Positions 7,919 through 15,111 are shown, numbered from the stretch's first letter. The stretch is 39,332 nt of DNA from Microcaldota archaeon (GCA_021827665.1 JAKAUR010000011.1:1-39332), one strand, 5' to 3'. The notes: generated by a model from the sequence alone, not told the origin. A program made the numbers and translations.

Positions 7919-9622
7919 CTAAGTTATTTCCGACTCCGGTATTACGAGAATGCCTCCTTTCTCGATTGCAGACTTGTAGAAATTATACGCCGTTGCGTTG
8001 ACTATCACCACTGCGAATCCGTAATCGCCTATCCTTTTCTCTAGCATTCTTGACGTAGAAGCTGCGGATTTCTTTCCGGTTTCGTATTCGAAGGCCATTC
8101 TGTTCCCGTATACGTAAGCGACGACGTCAGGGCCTGTACTGTTGTCTATCACGTGGCTTTTTATGCCGTTTGCAGAAAGCCACGCGCAGATCGCTTTTAC
8201 CCCTAGCTCGTGTTCTATGCTAAGGGAGGGATTTCTGGCCATCAGCCACTCTGAGCCTGATGAGAAGCTGCTCGATACCCTTTGTGATTTTTTTAAGGAT
8301 TCTATCTGCTCTTCCGTAAAACCCATCCGAATTGCTTCCTCTTTGCGCACAGGCCGTCTTAGAATGTTTTCAGAAGCATAATTTGGATAACCCTGGTTTT
8401 TATCTTCAGAGGACCATGCGTCCTTTATCGTTATTTTTACCGGAAGGCCGAATTCCGGAGACGAGAGCAGGAAATAGTATTTCCTCAGGAACGATATTTC
8501 TCCGTAGAGGAACTTCTCCATTGCCGGTTCCCCGTGCGCCATTACTGAGGACACGTACCTTCTTTCTGAAGGATCAGGAGAGCCAAACGTGATTATGCAG
8601 GAAGAATTCTCCGCCATGTCTTTCGGAAGCGCCGTTGCCATGTGCGTAGATACTATTATGCCTATGCCATACTTCCTGCCTTCCCTGACTATCTTTTTTA
8701 TTATGCCGGTTTGAGAATCGTAATCGGAAATCACAAAATCCAGCTCGTCTATCACTATGTAATTTGAAAGCTTGTGTGTTATCGACATGGAATGCATCCT
8801 TGCATACAGCCTTTGCAGAAGCTCGTGCATTATTATCCTCTTTGCATACGGACTTCCGACCTGCCTTAAAGGTATCGCGACAATGCCTTCAAAAAGGCCG
8901 TTTATGCCTTCGGCGTTGCCTTCTCCGTGGCCTAGGTTTAACGCTCCAAGCCTATTGAGAATGCTATAAAGCCTTGACTTTTCAGCTGCGGTCTTGGAAT
9001 TTGCGATGAATGTATTGAGTACCCTAACTAATGTTGCCATGCTTGGAACGTTGTCCATATTCATCTGATAGATGGAGCGCATGCCCGAAATGGAGTACGC
9101 ATAGCGTATGCAGGAGTGCAATGCGTTTGATTGAAGATATCCGAAATTGAATACGTCGGAAAACATTGAGGTGAGCTCCTGTATGCGTTCCCCCGCGCTG
9201 AGCCCGTCTAGAGCAAATATGTTTATGCCCTTGAATGGATCGACAGTTTTCCCGTTAACGGAGCTTATTATGTCATAGTGCTCGCTGTCGGAATCAAATA
9301 GCAAAACGTTAGTCCCAGAAGATGCTAGCCCTCTTATGAGCTTTTTTAGCATGGTACTCTTGCCGTTTCCGCTGGCGCCTGCTATTATTATGTGCGGGCT
9401 GTTGTATTCGTACGGTTTTATATATACCGTGCCCTTAGCCTGTTTCCATGCAAATGGTATCGTCTTTTGCTCAGCACTGTGGAACATAAGCCGATGCGTA
9501 GATGGATAGCCCATTGCTTCTCCTATATCTATTCCGTCTATAGCAGATGTACTGCCGCTGCGCGGCTTCTTTTTCGTGGTTGATCCGATGAGCCCTTTCA
9601 GGCTCTCGCTAATATTGATCAT
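7919..9622 (-). CDS. HerA/VirB4-type ATPase with C-terminal nuclease-like domain
   Basis: This gene encodes 567 residues. The ATPase core has Walker A GASGNGKST (82-90), an LLFDSDSEHYD strand, Walker B YIVIDELDF (288-296) and a sensor STHM (325-328), as in HerA/FtsK-superfamily hexameric DNA or protein pumps. After a linker, residues 470-567 form a separate domain whose GPDVVAY (497-503) and FEYETGKK (511-518) fit a PD-(D/E)xK nuclease core. HerA ATPases normally act with a separate nuclease (NurA in repair, other effectors in phage defence); here both seem to be in one chain. No NurA gene lies nearby. It is convergent with the NRAMP operon, four bases apart. Confidence 0.8.
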   Translation of the reverse strand: MINISESLKGLIGSTTKKKPRSGSTSAIDGIDIGEAMGYPSTHRLMFHSAEQKTIPFAWKQAKGTVYIKPYEYNSPHIIIAGASGNGKSTMLKKLIRGLASSGTNVLLFDSDSEHYDIISSVNGKTVDPFKGINIFALDGLSAGERIQELTSMFSDVFNFGYLQSNALHSCIRYAYSISGMRSIYQMNMDNVPSMATLVRVLNTFIANSKTAAEKSRLYSILNRLGALNLGHGEGNAEGINGLFEGIVAIPLRQVGSPYAKRIIMHELLQRLYARMHSMSITHKLSNYIVIDELDFVISDYDSQTGIIKKIVREGRKYGIGIIVSTHMATALPKDMAENSSCIITFGSPDPSERRYVSSVMAHGEPAMEKFLYGEISFLRKYYFLLSSPEFGLPVKITIKDAWSSEDKNQGYPNYASENILRRPVRKEEAIRMGFTEEQIESLKKSQRVSSSFSSGSEWLMARNPSLSIEHELGVKAICAWLSANGIKSHVIDNSTGPDVVAYVYGNRMAFEYETGKKSAASTSRMLEKRIGDYGFAVVIVNATAYNFYKSAIEKGGILVIPESEIT

Positions 9623-9738
9623 TCTAGCACCATTTAAGTCGTTGGTTTCAAAAGGAGTCCTAAGGTTTCATTTGTGCAATAAGCCTATCGGCATGCTTTA
9701 CATAGCATTCAAATATTCAGAAAACCTTTATTGAATGC

Positions 9739-9748
9739 TTTATATACT
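9739..9748 (+). promoter_or_regulatory. TATA box of tRNA-Ser
   Basis: TTTATATAC-type sequence about 35-40 bases before the tRNA 5' end, consistent with an archaeal promoter and a short 5' leader. Confidence 0.55.
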
Positions 9749-9780
9749 TTTTCAGCAAAACCAGTAATGCTTGTCACTAT

Positions 9781-9914
9781 GCCAGGGTGGCAGAATCTGG
9801 TAACGCGCCGGTCTTGAGTTTTCAAAACGTCAAGAGCTGATTGGTGATGCGAAAAGGCGCGACAGGTAAACCGGTGCCCTCACGGGCTTTAGGGTTCAAA
9901 TCCCTACCCTGGCG
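9781..9914 (+). tRNA. tRNA-Ser(UGA) with intron
   Basis: The acceptor GCCAGGG pairs with CCCTGGC (discriminator G at 9914). The T arm is TAGGG/CCCTA around TTCAAAT. A long variable arm (GCCC TCAC GGGC) marks a class II tRNA. The anticodon stem is CCGGT/ACCGG, and the spliced loop reads C-U-UGA-G-A. The discriminator G and loop match archaeal tRNA-Ser(UGA). The mature form joins 9781-9818 to 9869-9914 (84 nt). CCA is not encoded. Confidence 0.88.
9819..9868 (+). other. Bulge-helix-bulge intron of tRNA-Ser
   Basis: This is a 50-nt intron at the canonical position 37/38. The 4-bp central helix forms between CUUG (9813-9816) and CAGG (9863-9866), flanked by 3-nt bulges AGU (9817-9819) and UAA (9867-9869). 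Each bulge is cut after its second base, giving exactly these borders. The target is the archaeal tRNA splicing endonuclease. The pairing inside the intron is weak. Confidence 0.75.
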
Positions 9915-9932
9915 AATCTGATTATTGTTTGT

Positions 9933-10505
9933 TCAGTATACGCTTTTCGAAGCACTTCTGCGCATCGTGACCGAATCGCTGCGCTCGCTTCTTAAAAGCG
10001 CTGTGCTGCGCTGGGATGAGTCTTCTTTCCTGAGCCCGTTCAAAAGCCCGTATATGGAGCTCTCCTCGTTCTTGAACTGCAGCTGAAGGCCCAATACTAC
10101 GTTGTATGGTATGTACCAGACCTCGTCGCATACGTCCTTTACGTCGTATCCGTATTTCTTCAGTTCTATCTTCAACTTGTTCGGCTTCTTGGGCCTCTTG
10201 TCAGTTATGAGTATAAGGTGATATGGGGAACTTGCTGGGTTGTGCTTGAACGAGTTCATCTTTTCTATGAATCTTTTGTCTATGTACCTCTTCCCGTGCG
10301 TCTCTATGAGTACGGTTTTATCGTTGTACGAATCAGTTAGTACGAAATCAGGAGTGTAGGTTATGACTTCGTCTTTGCTGCTTATGTAGAATTGCAGGTT
10401 TTTGTATGAGAATCCGATGCCCATCAGGTCTAAAGCCGCTGCAACGTTGGCCTCGAATTGCGAAGAGAATTTGAATTTGTTTTTCTCCATTATGTTTACC
10501 GCCAT
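9933..10505 (-). CDS. PD-(D/E)xK-type nuclease-fold protein
   Basis: This gene encodes about 190 residues from the ATG at 10505, which follows GGGAGCAA. A TTG at 10661 would add a low-quality N-terminus and overlap the previous gene. The motif order is FEANVAAALDLMGI (helix with E18), TYTPDFVL (D53) and VLIETHGKR (E68...K72). This resembles T7 endonuclease I-like and related PD-(D/E)xK enzymes (TPDF...IETKG), but with His in place of the catalytic Lys of the ETKG form. The C-terminal 25 residues are Ser/Arg rich. It is the last gene of a likely three-gene minus-strand unit with the 346-aa protein and the Nudix hydrolase. The substrate is unknown. Confidence 0.65.
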   Translation of the reverse strand: MAVNIMEKNKFKFSSQFEANVAAALDLMGIGFSYKNLQFYISSKDEVITYTPDFVLTDSYNDKTVLIETHGKRYIDKRFIEKMNSFKHNPASSPYHLILITDKRPKKPNKLKIELKKYGYDVKDVCDEVWYIPYNVVLGLQLQFKNEESSIYGLLNGLRKEDSSQRSTALLRSERSDSVTMRRSASKSVY

Positions 10506-10647
10506 TTGCTCCCAAAGCTCCAACGATACACCTCGGCAAAGCTCACGCTTAGTACCAATCCATACTTCGGCGCAAGCAACCCATACCCTCAATAGCTTTT
10601 TATTGCATCCTTTTTTATTGCTTGGCTTTTCTATCAAGTTGTTAGAT

Positions 10648-11688
10648 TTATTTCCTCCCAAGAAGCCTTTGGATATTGTTCCTTACTTCGCCCTCCATGC
10701 TAGGATCAAAGTGTGAAGAGCCCACCATACATACGCCTATATCCGAATATGTTGCTATCGTCAGCTTCGGTGCTGCTCTTCCGGGCATTGCTGATGATTC
10801 GATATCGCTTATCGTGTCCTTCAGCGACACAACGAAATTTGCTATTAGGTTGTAATTTTTTGGTTCGATATATACTATCGCAAAATAGCTTGATGTGGAC
10901 TTGAAATGCATGGCCATGCCGTAATAGGGACCATAAATGGACTTTTCCAGAATCACTTTCGGCCATGATGGGGCGTATTCTCTTTCTAAGTGTTGGGAAG
11001 TTATTGAAGAAGCCATGCGCAATATCTCTTCCGGAACGTCTCCGATGATCTTTTGCATTATCGACCTTACGCTTATTTCCTGGATGTTTCTTTTGAAGAA
11101 TGCATATGACTCTACAAAGCTCTCCATTGCCCCCACTACTGCTTTTTCGGTAGCCAGTATCTTTTCTAGCGCTTCTGTGAAACCGTGAATGTCTGACAAT
11201 GTTCCCGTTGCTGTTATTATCTTTTTGGCCATATTTACTGTGTCTTTCGTTTCCATTTTACCGTATGCATTCCTGCTCACCCTCATAAGGACTTCGGATA
11301 GCAACTGTGAATTTTCTCCGATCTCCCCCATTATTGAATCTAGAAATGCGTTATTGTCTATAGCAACAGTGCATGAATTTGCTTGGACGGTTTTGACTCC
11401 AAGTTCGCTTCTTATGCGGTCTATGACAAGCGCGTAGTCAACAATATTGTCAGTTACTGGATAAAGCTTGCACGCGTTTGAATAGGTGCGGGAATAGCTT
11501 TTAAGGGAATTTTTCAGGCCGTTTGCTGCACGCAGAGTAATTGGCTCCTTCACCCTAAGCAGATGGTATAATACTACCCCTGATAATTTTGAAGTTAGCT
11601 CAAGCTTCTCTCTTTCGGCATTTAGGGTTATTTGCGTATCGGATTCCACTTTAAGAAAATTTTTATTGGTTTTCTCCATGCGAAACAT
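10648..11688 (-). CDS. Unknown 346-aa protein
   Basis: This soluble protein has 346 residues with no membrane segment. It is helix-rich in the first 250 residues (for example MGEIGENSQLLSEVLMRVSR) and then shows alternating strands near the end (SSYFAIVYIEP, NLIANFVVSLKD, KLTIATYSDIGVCMVG), which may form an alpha/beta C-terminal domain. I cannot assign a family. Two ATGs (11688 and 11679) are possible and neither has a clear ribosome binding site. It begins 12 bases after the Nudix gene and is followed by the nuclease-fold gene, so the three are probably cotranscribed. Confidence 0.6.
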   Translation of the reverse strand: MFRMEKTNKNFLKVESDTQITLNAEREKLELTSKLSGVVLYHLLRVKEPITLRAANGLKNSLKSYSRTYSNACKLYPVTDNIVDYALVIDRIRSELGVKTVQANSCTVAIDNNAFLDSIMGEIGENSQLLSEVLMRVSRNAYGKMETKDTVNMAKKIITATGTLSDIHGFTEALEKILATEKAVVGAMESFVESYAFFKRNIQEISVRSIMQKIIGDVPEEILRMASSITSQHLEREYAPSWPKVILEKSIYGPYYGMAMHFKSTSSYFAIVYIEPKNYNLIANFVVSLKDTISDIESSAMPGRAAPKLTIATYSDIGVCMVGSSHFDPSMEGEVRNNIQRLLGRK

Positions 11689-11700
11689 TTTGTTTTTGTA

Positions 11701-12237
11701 TCAGTTTTTGCCAGCAGCGGTCCTGTAATTTATTTTCATGTCTATTACCTTGTTTGAATCCCCGAAAAGGAAATGCGCGTCAACAAATTTACCATTCAGC
11801 ACATGCGGCAGCCAGTACTTGTCGTCATCCCACATCATGTCCAATGGTATCGAGTCCATTCTGAACCATTCCGGCTTCATCTCCTCGCTTTCCGATATTT
11901 CCCCATCCCATTCATCAGCTATGTAGACGTGGACCCTCTGGTTATTTTCGCTTTTTGGATTGCTTCCGCCGAAATAAAAGCGTAATACGGCAGCTTTGTA
12001 ATAGTTTTTTGGACGCGCCCCGACCTCTTCCGTTGATTCCCTTATCATCGCGTCCTCAATCGTCTCGCCGGGCTTGAGCTTGCCTCCTGCTCCGTTTAGC
12101 TTGCCTTGGCCAAAGCCGCGCTTCTTCATGGCGAGCAGCACTTTCGATGCTTTTTTATCAACGAAATAGCAAAGCGTTACATCTCTCAAAGAATCAGAAT
12201 ACCTGTCAATGTAGTCGCTTATTTTTTCGCCATCCAT
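11701..12237 (-). CDS. MTH1-like Nudix hydrolase (probable oxidised-purine dNTPase)
   Basis: This gene encodes 178 residues with a perfect Nudix box: G52, E58, then R66-E-S-T-E-E-V-G-A, which binds the catalytic metal. The surrounding sequence is close to human MTH1 (NUDT1), a sanitiser of 8-oxo-dGTP: VLLAMKKRGFGQGKLNGAGGK before the box, and the later SEEMKPEWF and MMWDDDKYWLP stretches, which match the MTH1 region holding the purine-recognising Trp and Asp residues. The product is probably a nucleotide-pool cleaning pyrophosphatase. It is first in a minus-strand unit with the 346-aa protein and a nuclease-fold protein. Confidence 0.85.
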   Translation of the reverse strand: MDGEKISDYIDRYSDSLRDVTLCYFVDKKASKVLLAMKKRGFGQGKLNGAGGKLKPGETIEDAMIRESTEEVGARPKNYYKAAVLRFYFGGSNPKSENNQRVHVYIADEWDGEISESEEMKPEWFRMDSIPLDMMWDDDKYWLPHVLNGKFVDAHFLFGDSNKVIDMKINYRTAAGKN

Positions 12238-12288
12238 ACGATTGCCCCAGATAACGATTATAGGAATAGCATATATAATATTTATTTG

Positions 12289-12729
12289 TTAACCGTTGGA
12301 GTAGGTGCCCATGTACTCGCAGTGCTCTATGACGCTGGCCTTTAGCTTGTCGTCCATTGGCTTCCTGTGCATGCCCTTTGGCAGCTTTTCCAAAGACGTG
12401 GCATATGCCCTGAAATAATACCTATGTGGCTTTCCCTTAGGAGGGCACGGGCCGTTGTAGCCCTCATTGCCGAAATCGTTTATGCCGAAACTTATTTCTG
12501 AATGCTTTGATGCGTGATCTACCCTTCCAACGTCAGGAGGTATGTTATAAGCTATCCAGTGCGTGAACGTGCCCATCGGGGCGTCCGGATCGTCCATTAT
12601 TAAGACTAGGCTTTTTGTGCCATGGGGTACGCCGCTTATCTCCACAGTGGGCTGCGTGTCTATCCCCTTGCAGGTAAACTGGTCAGGTATGCGCTCTCCC
12701 TGCTTGAATCCCCTTACCAATATATCCAT
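12289..12729 (-). CDS. YbhB/YbcL-family PEBP-like protein
   Basis: This gene encodes about 146 residues. The phosphatidylethanolamine-binding-protein fold is shown by LVLIMDDPDAPMGTFTHWIAYNIP, the NDFGNEGYNGPCPPKGKPHRYYF block and the C-terminal MGTYSN. Archaeal and bacterial YbhB/YbcL proteins bind small anionic ligands, but their role is mostly unknown. I chose the ATG at 12729 over a TTG three codons earlier. Upstream minus-strand sequence has a TTTATAC-like TATA element near 12766. Confidence 0.9.
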   Translation of the reverse strand: MDILVRGFKQGERIPDQFTCKGIDTQPTVEISGVPHGTKSLVLIMDDPDAPMGTFTHWIAYNIPPDVGRVDHASKHSEISFGINDFGNEGYNGPCPPKGKPHRYYFRAYATSLEKLPKGMHRKPMDDKLKASVIEHCEYMGTYSNG

Positions 12730-12814
12730 GATAATCAAACTGCAATAAAAACTGCAATAAAAAGTATAAATTACTTTGTGGAGGCAGAGGACTGCCTCTG
12801 CTGATCAGGTCTGC

Positions 12815-13141
12815 CTATTTGCGCAGTATCGGTTCAAGCTCGTTTCCTGCTTTTTCCTGAATTTCCTTCCTGATTTCTTCAATCATACTCGCAATTTTAC
12901 GTTTATTTTCATCTGAAGGGTACATGAAAAGGCTCTTTATGTGCATAACGGCTGACCTGTCTCCCTTTTCGAAAGAAATGGAATAGTGTATACCGCTTGC
13001 TATGTCTGAGAATTCGGGTCGCGAAGCCATTTTGTCGAATATTCTTATCGCTTTTCCGATTAGATCAGGGATTACTTTTACAGAACACCCTATTTTCGAT
13101 TGAGCGTACTCGCTTCTGGCTTCGTTTGCTAACTCGTGCAT
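12815..13141 (-). CDS. Small soluble protein, unknown
   Basis: This gene encodes 108 residues with a mixed alpha/beta pattern and a charged C-terminal helix (DENKRKIASMIEEIRKEIQEKAGNE cut to its key features). There is no signal or membrane segment and no recognised motif. GTGAGC seven bases before the ATG acts as the ribosome binding site. It is divergent from the small membrane protein gene at 13271, sharing an AT-rich region with an ATATTTATAG element at 13189-13198. Confidence 0.5.
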   Translation of the reverse strand: MHELANEARSEYAQSKIGCSVKVIPDLIGKAIRIFDKMASRPEFSDIASGIHYSISFEKGDRSAVMHIKSLFMYPSDENKRKIASMIEEIRKEIQEKAGNELEPILRK

Positions 13142-13270
13142 TTAGCTCACACATGATAAAGTAATAGAAGGTATTCCGCTTTAGATAATATTTATAGCTT
13201 TCTTTCCGTGGGAAAACGTTCATACGGCAAGGGATTAAAGCCATTCGGTGTGATTAGTAGTTATTGTTAC

Positions 13271-13486
13271 ATGAACAGCATAGTATCGGCAGGCATTGGA
13301 TGGATTTTGGCCGGTGCAGTATCCGGATTTGTTTGGGGAATCCTGCTTTCGCGCGGAATAGATGATTACGGTATGCTCGCCGTGACTATAGTCATACTTT
13401 TGGCAGGGACAGGGCTTATCGCAATGAACAGAAAAATAACTGCGATGAGAGAGTCTATTGTCATGAATAAGGCCAAACGCACATAA
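13271..13486 (+). CDS. Small two-helix membrane protein
   Basis: This gene encodes about 71 residues from the ATG at 13271. Two hydrophobic helices (SAGIGWILAGAVSGFVWGIL and LAVTIVILLAGTGLIAM) flank a short IDDYG loop and are followed by a basic tail. In-frame GTGs at 13208 and 13250 would lengthen it, but the TATA-like element near 13190 puts the transcript start at about 13218, so 13208 is unlikely. I do not recognise the family. Confidence 0.5.
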   Translation: MNSIVSAGIGWILAGAVSGFVWGILLSRGIDDYGMLAVTIVILLAGTGLIAMNRKITAMRESIVMNKAKRT

Positions 13487-13500
13487 AAAAAAGAAAAAGG
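13486..13500 (-). terminator. Poly-T terminator of the 13509-13817 gene
   Basis: On the minus strand the stop at 13509 is followed by AAAGGCCC and then a run of T broken by one C (TTTTTCTTTTTTTT), typical of archaeal termination. Confidence 0.5.
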
Positions 13501-13508
13501 GCCTTTGG

Positions 13509-13817
13509 TCACTTATGCCCAAAAGCCAAAAAACTGAAGCCCGAAGGAGTTGTTTCGGAACTGTGCCTGTAAACAAGCACCCTGTTCATGGTTCTTTTCG
13601 TTAGCTGTGCAGTCATGTCCTCTTCGGTCACCAGGGCTATCGCCCTGACGAGCTCCGATACCGTGGATGTGCTTACTTCATCAGGATCTATGCCCACGAG
13701 CCCGTATTTGTAATCCAAGAGCTTTTCGATGCCGTCCCTTATTTCCTGTTCGTACATGAACTCCCTTCGCAATTTTCCTTCCTTTGGCTCACGCTCACCT
13801 TCTTCGTTTGTGTCCAT
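13509..13817 (-). CDS. Small acidic protein with a structured leader, unknown
   Basis: This gene encodes 102 residues. The N-terminal 20 are highly charged (EEGEREPKEGKLRRE), followed by helical segments (IRDGIEKLLDYKYG, STVSELVRAIALVTEEDM) and a C-terminal part with aromatic and glycine residues. No family is recognised. The ATG at 13817 is preceded by GAGGGGTT. Its 5' leader is about 100 nt and carries a repeated hairpin element at 13821-13852 and a promoter block at 13937-13952 that also occurs at the left edge of the window. The leader makes RNA-level regulation plausible (inference). Confidence 0.5.
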   Translation of the reverse strand: MDTNEEGEREPKEGKLRREFMYEQEIRDGIEKLLDYKYGLVGIDPDEVSTSTVSELVRAIALVTEEDMTAQLTKRTMNRVLVYRHSSETTPSGFSFLAFGHK

Positions 13818-13820
13818 TCT

Positions 13821-13852
13821 AACCCCTCGGACGCGCCTTTGCTACGCACAGG
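13821..13852 (-). repeat. Hairpin repeat element, copy A
   Basis: This 32-nt element is about 80 percent identical to copy B at 14040-14072 by hand alignment. On the minus strand it folds CCTGTGC-GTA-GCAAAGG, with one mismatch in the 7-bp stem. It ends four bases upstream of the ATG of the 13509-13817 gene, so it lies in that mRNA's leader. Confidence 0.6.
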
Positions 13853-13936
13853 TTAAACCCCAGAAAAAGCTGTCTGCCATATTTGTATTGTGCATGGCTT
13901 GCGCACTGTCCAGTCAGGTTTTGTGGTTAAGTTATT

Positions 13937-13952
13937 TATACTTTACTACAAT
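13937..13952 (-). promoter_or_regulatory. Promoter block shared with 91-106
   Basis: The 16-bp sequence TATACTTTACTACAAT is present exactly at both loci. On the minus strand it reads as GTAGTAAAGTATA leading into a TATAAATAA-type box, so it is probably an upstream element plus TATA box for the gene at 13509-13817. Confidence 0.5.
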
Positions 13953-13991
13953 TATTTTACTTTAAGTGATAATTGAGGAATTAAGGTAATG

Positions 13992-14080
13992 TTTAAATAC
14001 TTTTATTGCGTATTTCATATTGCCAGGGAAACTTGGCAAAACCCCAGAGGACGCGCCTGCGCTATGCGCAGGCGCTGTCT
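13992..14080 (+). ncRNA. Candidate small structured RNA
   Basis: A TTTAAATAC box at 13992-14000 is followed about 20-28 bases later by a hairpin at 14020-14039: an 8-bp stem (TTGCCAGG with CTTGGCAA, one G-U pair) capped by a GAAA tetraloop. Hairpin repeat copy B follows, whose perfect 10-bp stem (14053-14062 with 14066-14075) leads into GTCTTT. The whole could be a short transcript with its own terminator, or 3' structure of the convergent LD-carboxypeptidase gene. No reading frame fits. Confidence 0.35.
14040..14072 (-). repeat. Hairpin repeat element, copy B
   Basis: This is the second copy of the element at 13821-13852. The core stem CCTGCGC/GCGCAGG is perfect, with loop ATA on the minus strand, and it extends to 10 bp. 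One pair that is T-A in copy A is C-G here, and a G-A mismatch in copy A is G-C here, supporting a conserved RNA fold. It lies just past the stop of the LD-carboxypeptidase gene. Confidence 0.6.
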
Positions 14081-14094
14081 TTAAATAATAAGAT

Positions 14095-15111
14095 TCATTC
14101 TACTCCTGGTTCCAGCATCTCCATGGTGCACTGGGAGGCGTCGAGTTTTACCCTGATACCCATAGGTATTGTAGTTATGTATTTGCCATGGCAGCAGGCG
14201 AACTCTATGAATGCAGGCTTCTTTGGCATCTTGTTCGAGAACAGGTCCTGCAGCGTGCTGTGCATGGTTGCGTTTATGTAGTCCTCTATGAAAAGGTGTT
14301 TCATTAGGTATGAGGTAACGCCCTGCGATTCGGATATGTTTTCTATTCCGTAGTTGGGCAGCTGCCCGAAGACTATGCCATTTGCCTTTTTCAGTACTCC
14401 TTTTATCACAAGAGATGTCAGCAGGTTGTCGAGCATCCATGGCTCCACGTTTACGTCCTCGAAGAAAAGAACCTTTCCGCGCGCGTCTGGTATGTATTTT
14501 GTACCAACTATCAATGAAAATACAGTGAGGTTGCCACCCATAAGCTGGCCTTTTGTAGTGCCGTCGTTTATGGATTTGGCCCATCCGCTTTCAAGCGGGT
14601 TCTTTATCATGGCCTCCTCGCCCCTGCTTATTATGCCTATGAGGCTATTCCAGTTGGTCTGAAGCGCTGCTTCGTCCTCCTCGAAAAGGTCTATAAGCAT
14701 GGGCCCCTGGAAAGAAGCCATGTGGGCCATCCTCATGAACGCCAGCTGCAGGAGCGTTATGTCGCTGTAGCCTATGAATATCTTGGGGTGGTCCTTTATT
14801 ATGTCGTAGTCTATGCCGTTGAGTATGTCTATGGAGCCGGCGCCTCCCTGCAATACCATTACCGCGTCGTATTTGTCGCTCTTGAAAGCGTTCTCTATCT
14901 CGTTCTTCCTGGTTGCGTCTCCGGCAGTCAGGTATCGCGTGGGCGATTCTCTTATCATGCTCTGGGACAGGCTCACCTTGAAGCCCTGCTTTTCCAGAAA
15001 CCTCACCGCCTTTGGCAGAGAGCTGGTAGATGTGGCAGCGCTTGACGGCGCTATTATCCTTATGGTTCCTCCCTTCCTGAGCCTCGGGGGCTTTACCATT
15101 GGCTCGTACAT
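14095..15111 (-). CDS. S66-family LD-carboxypeptidase-like peptidase
   Basis: This gene encodes about 338 residues. The fold of the S66 serine peptidases (LdcA and microcin-C immunity protein MccF) is shown by GGTIRIIAPSS at the start, LQGGAGSIDIL, the nucleophile motif IGYSDITLLQ (S116), FFEDVNVEPW (E218) and CCHGKYITTIPMG (H308), so the Ser-Glu-His triad is complete. The family hydrolyses amide bonds next to D-amino acids or acyl-adenylates. An archaeon without murein would use it on scavenged peptides, on nucleotide-peptide antibiotics, or on neighbours' walls (inference). I chose the ATG at 15111 because a TTAAAT box lies about 26 bases upstream; a GTG at 15150 is the alternative. Confidence 0.88.
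   Translation of the reverse strand: MYEPMVKPPRLRKGGTIRIIAPSSAATSTSSLPKAVRFLEKQGFKVSLSQSMIRESPTRYLTAGDATRKNEIENAFKSDKYDAVMVLQGGAGSIDILNGIDYDIIKDHPKIFIGYSDITLLQLAFMRMAHMASFQGPMLIDLFEEDEAALQTNWNSLIGIISRGEEAMIKNPLESGWAKSINDGTTKGQLMGGNLTVFSLIVGTKYIPDARGKVLFFEDVNVEPWMLDNLLTSLVIKGVLKKANGIVFGQLPNYGIENISESQGVTSYLMKHLFIEDYINATMHSTLQDLFSNKMPKKPAFIEFACCHGKYITTIPMGIRVKLDASQCTMEMLEPGVE

Noticed and set aside
9819-9868. C/D box guide RNA inside the tRNA-Ser intron
   Set aside because: CTGA and GTGATG are close together like D' and C' boxes, but the outer C and D boxes are missing and the intron is short.
9739-9914. tRNA-Ser as an integration site for the neighbouring HerA and nuclease genes
   Set aside because: No integrase and no repeated 3' tRNA fragment were found nearby.
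10506-10661. N-terminal extension of the nuclease-fold protein from a TTG at 10661
   Set aside because: The added residues are Trp/Cys rich and unlike the rest. They overlap the previous gene, and a good ribosome binding site precedes the ATG at 10505.
12005-12020. Third copy of the GGACGCGCC hairpin core within the Nudix gene
   Set aside because: Only nine bases match, within codons for conserved residues, with no hairpin.
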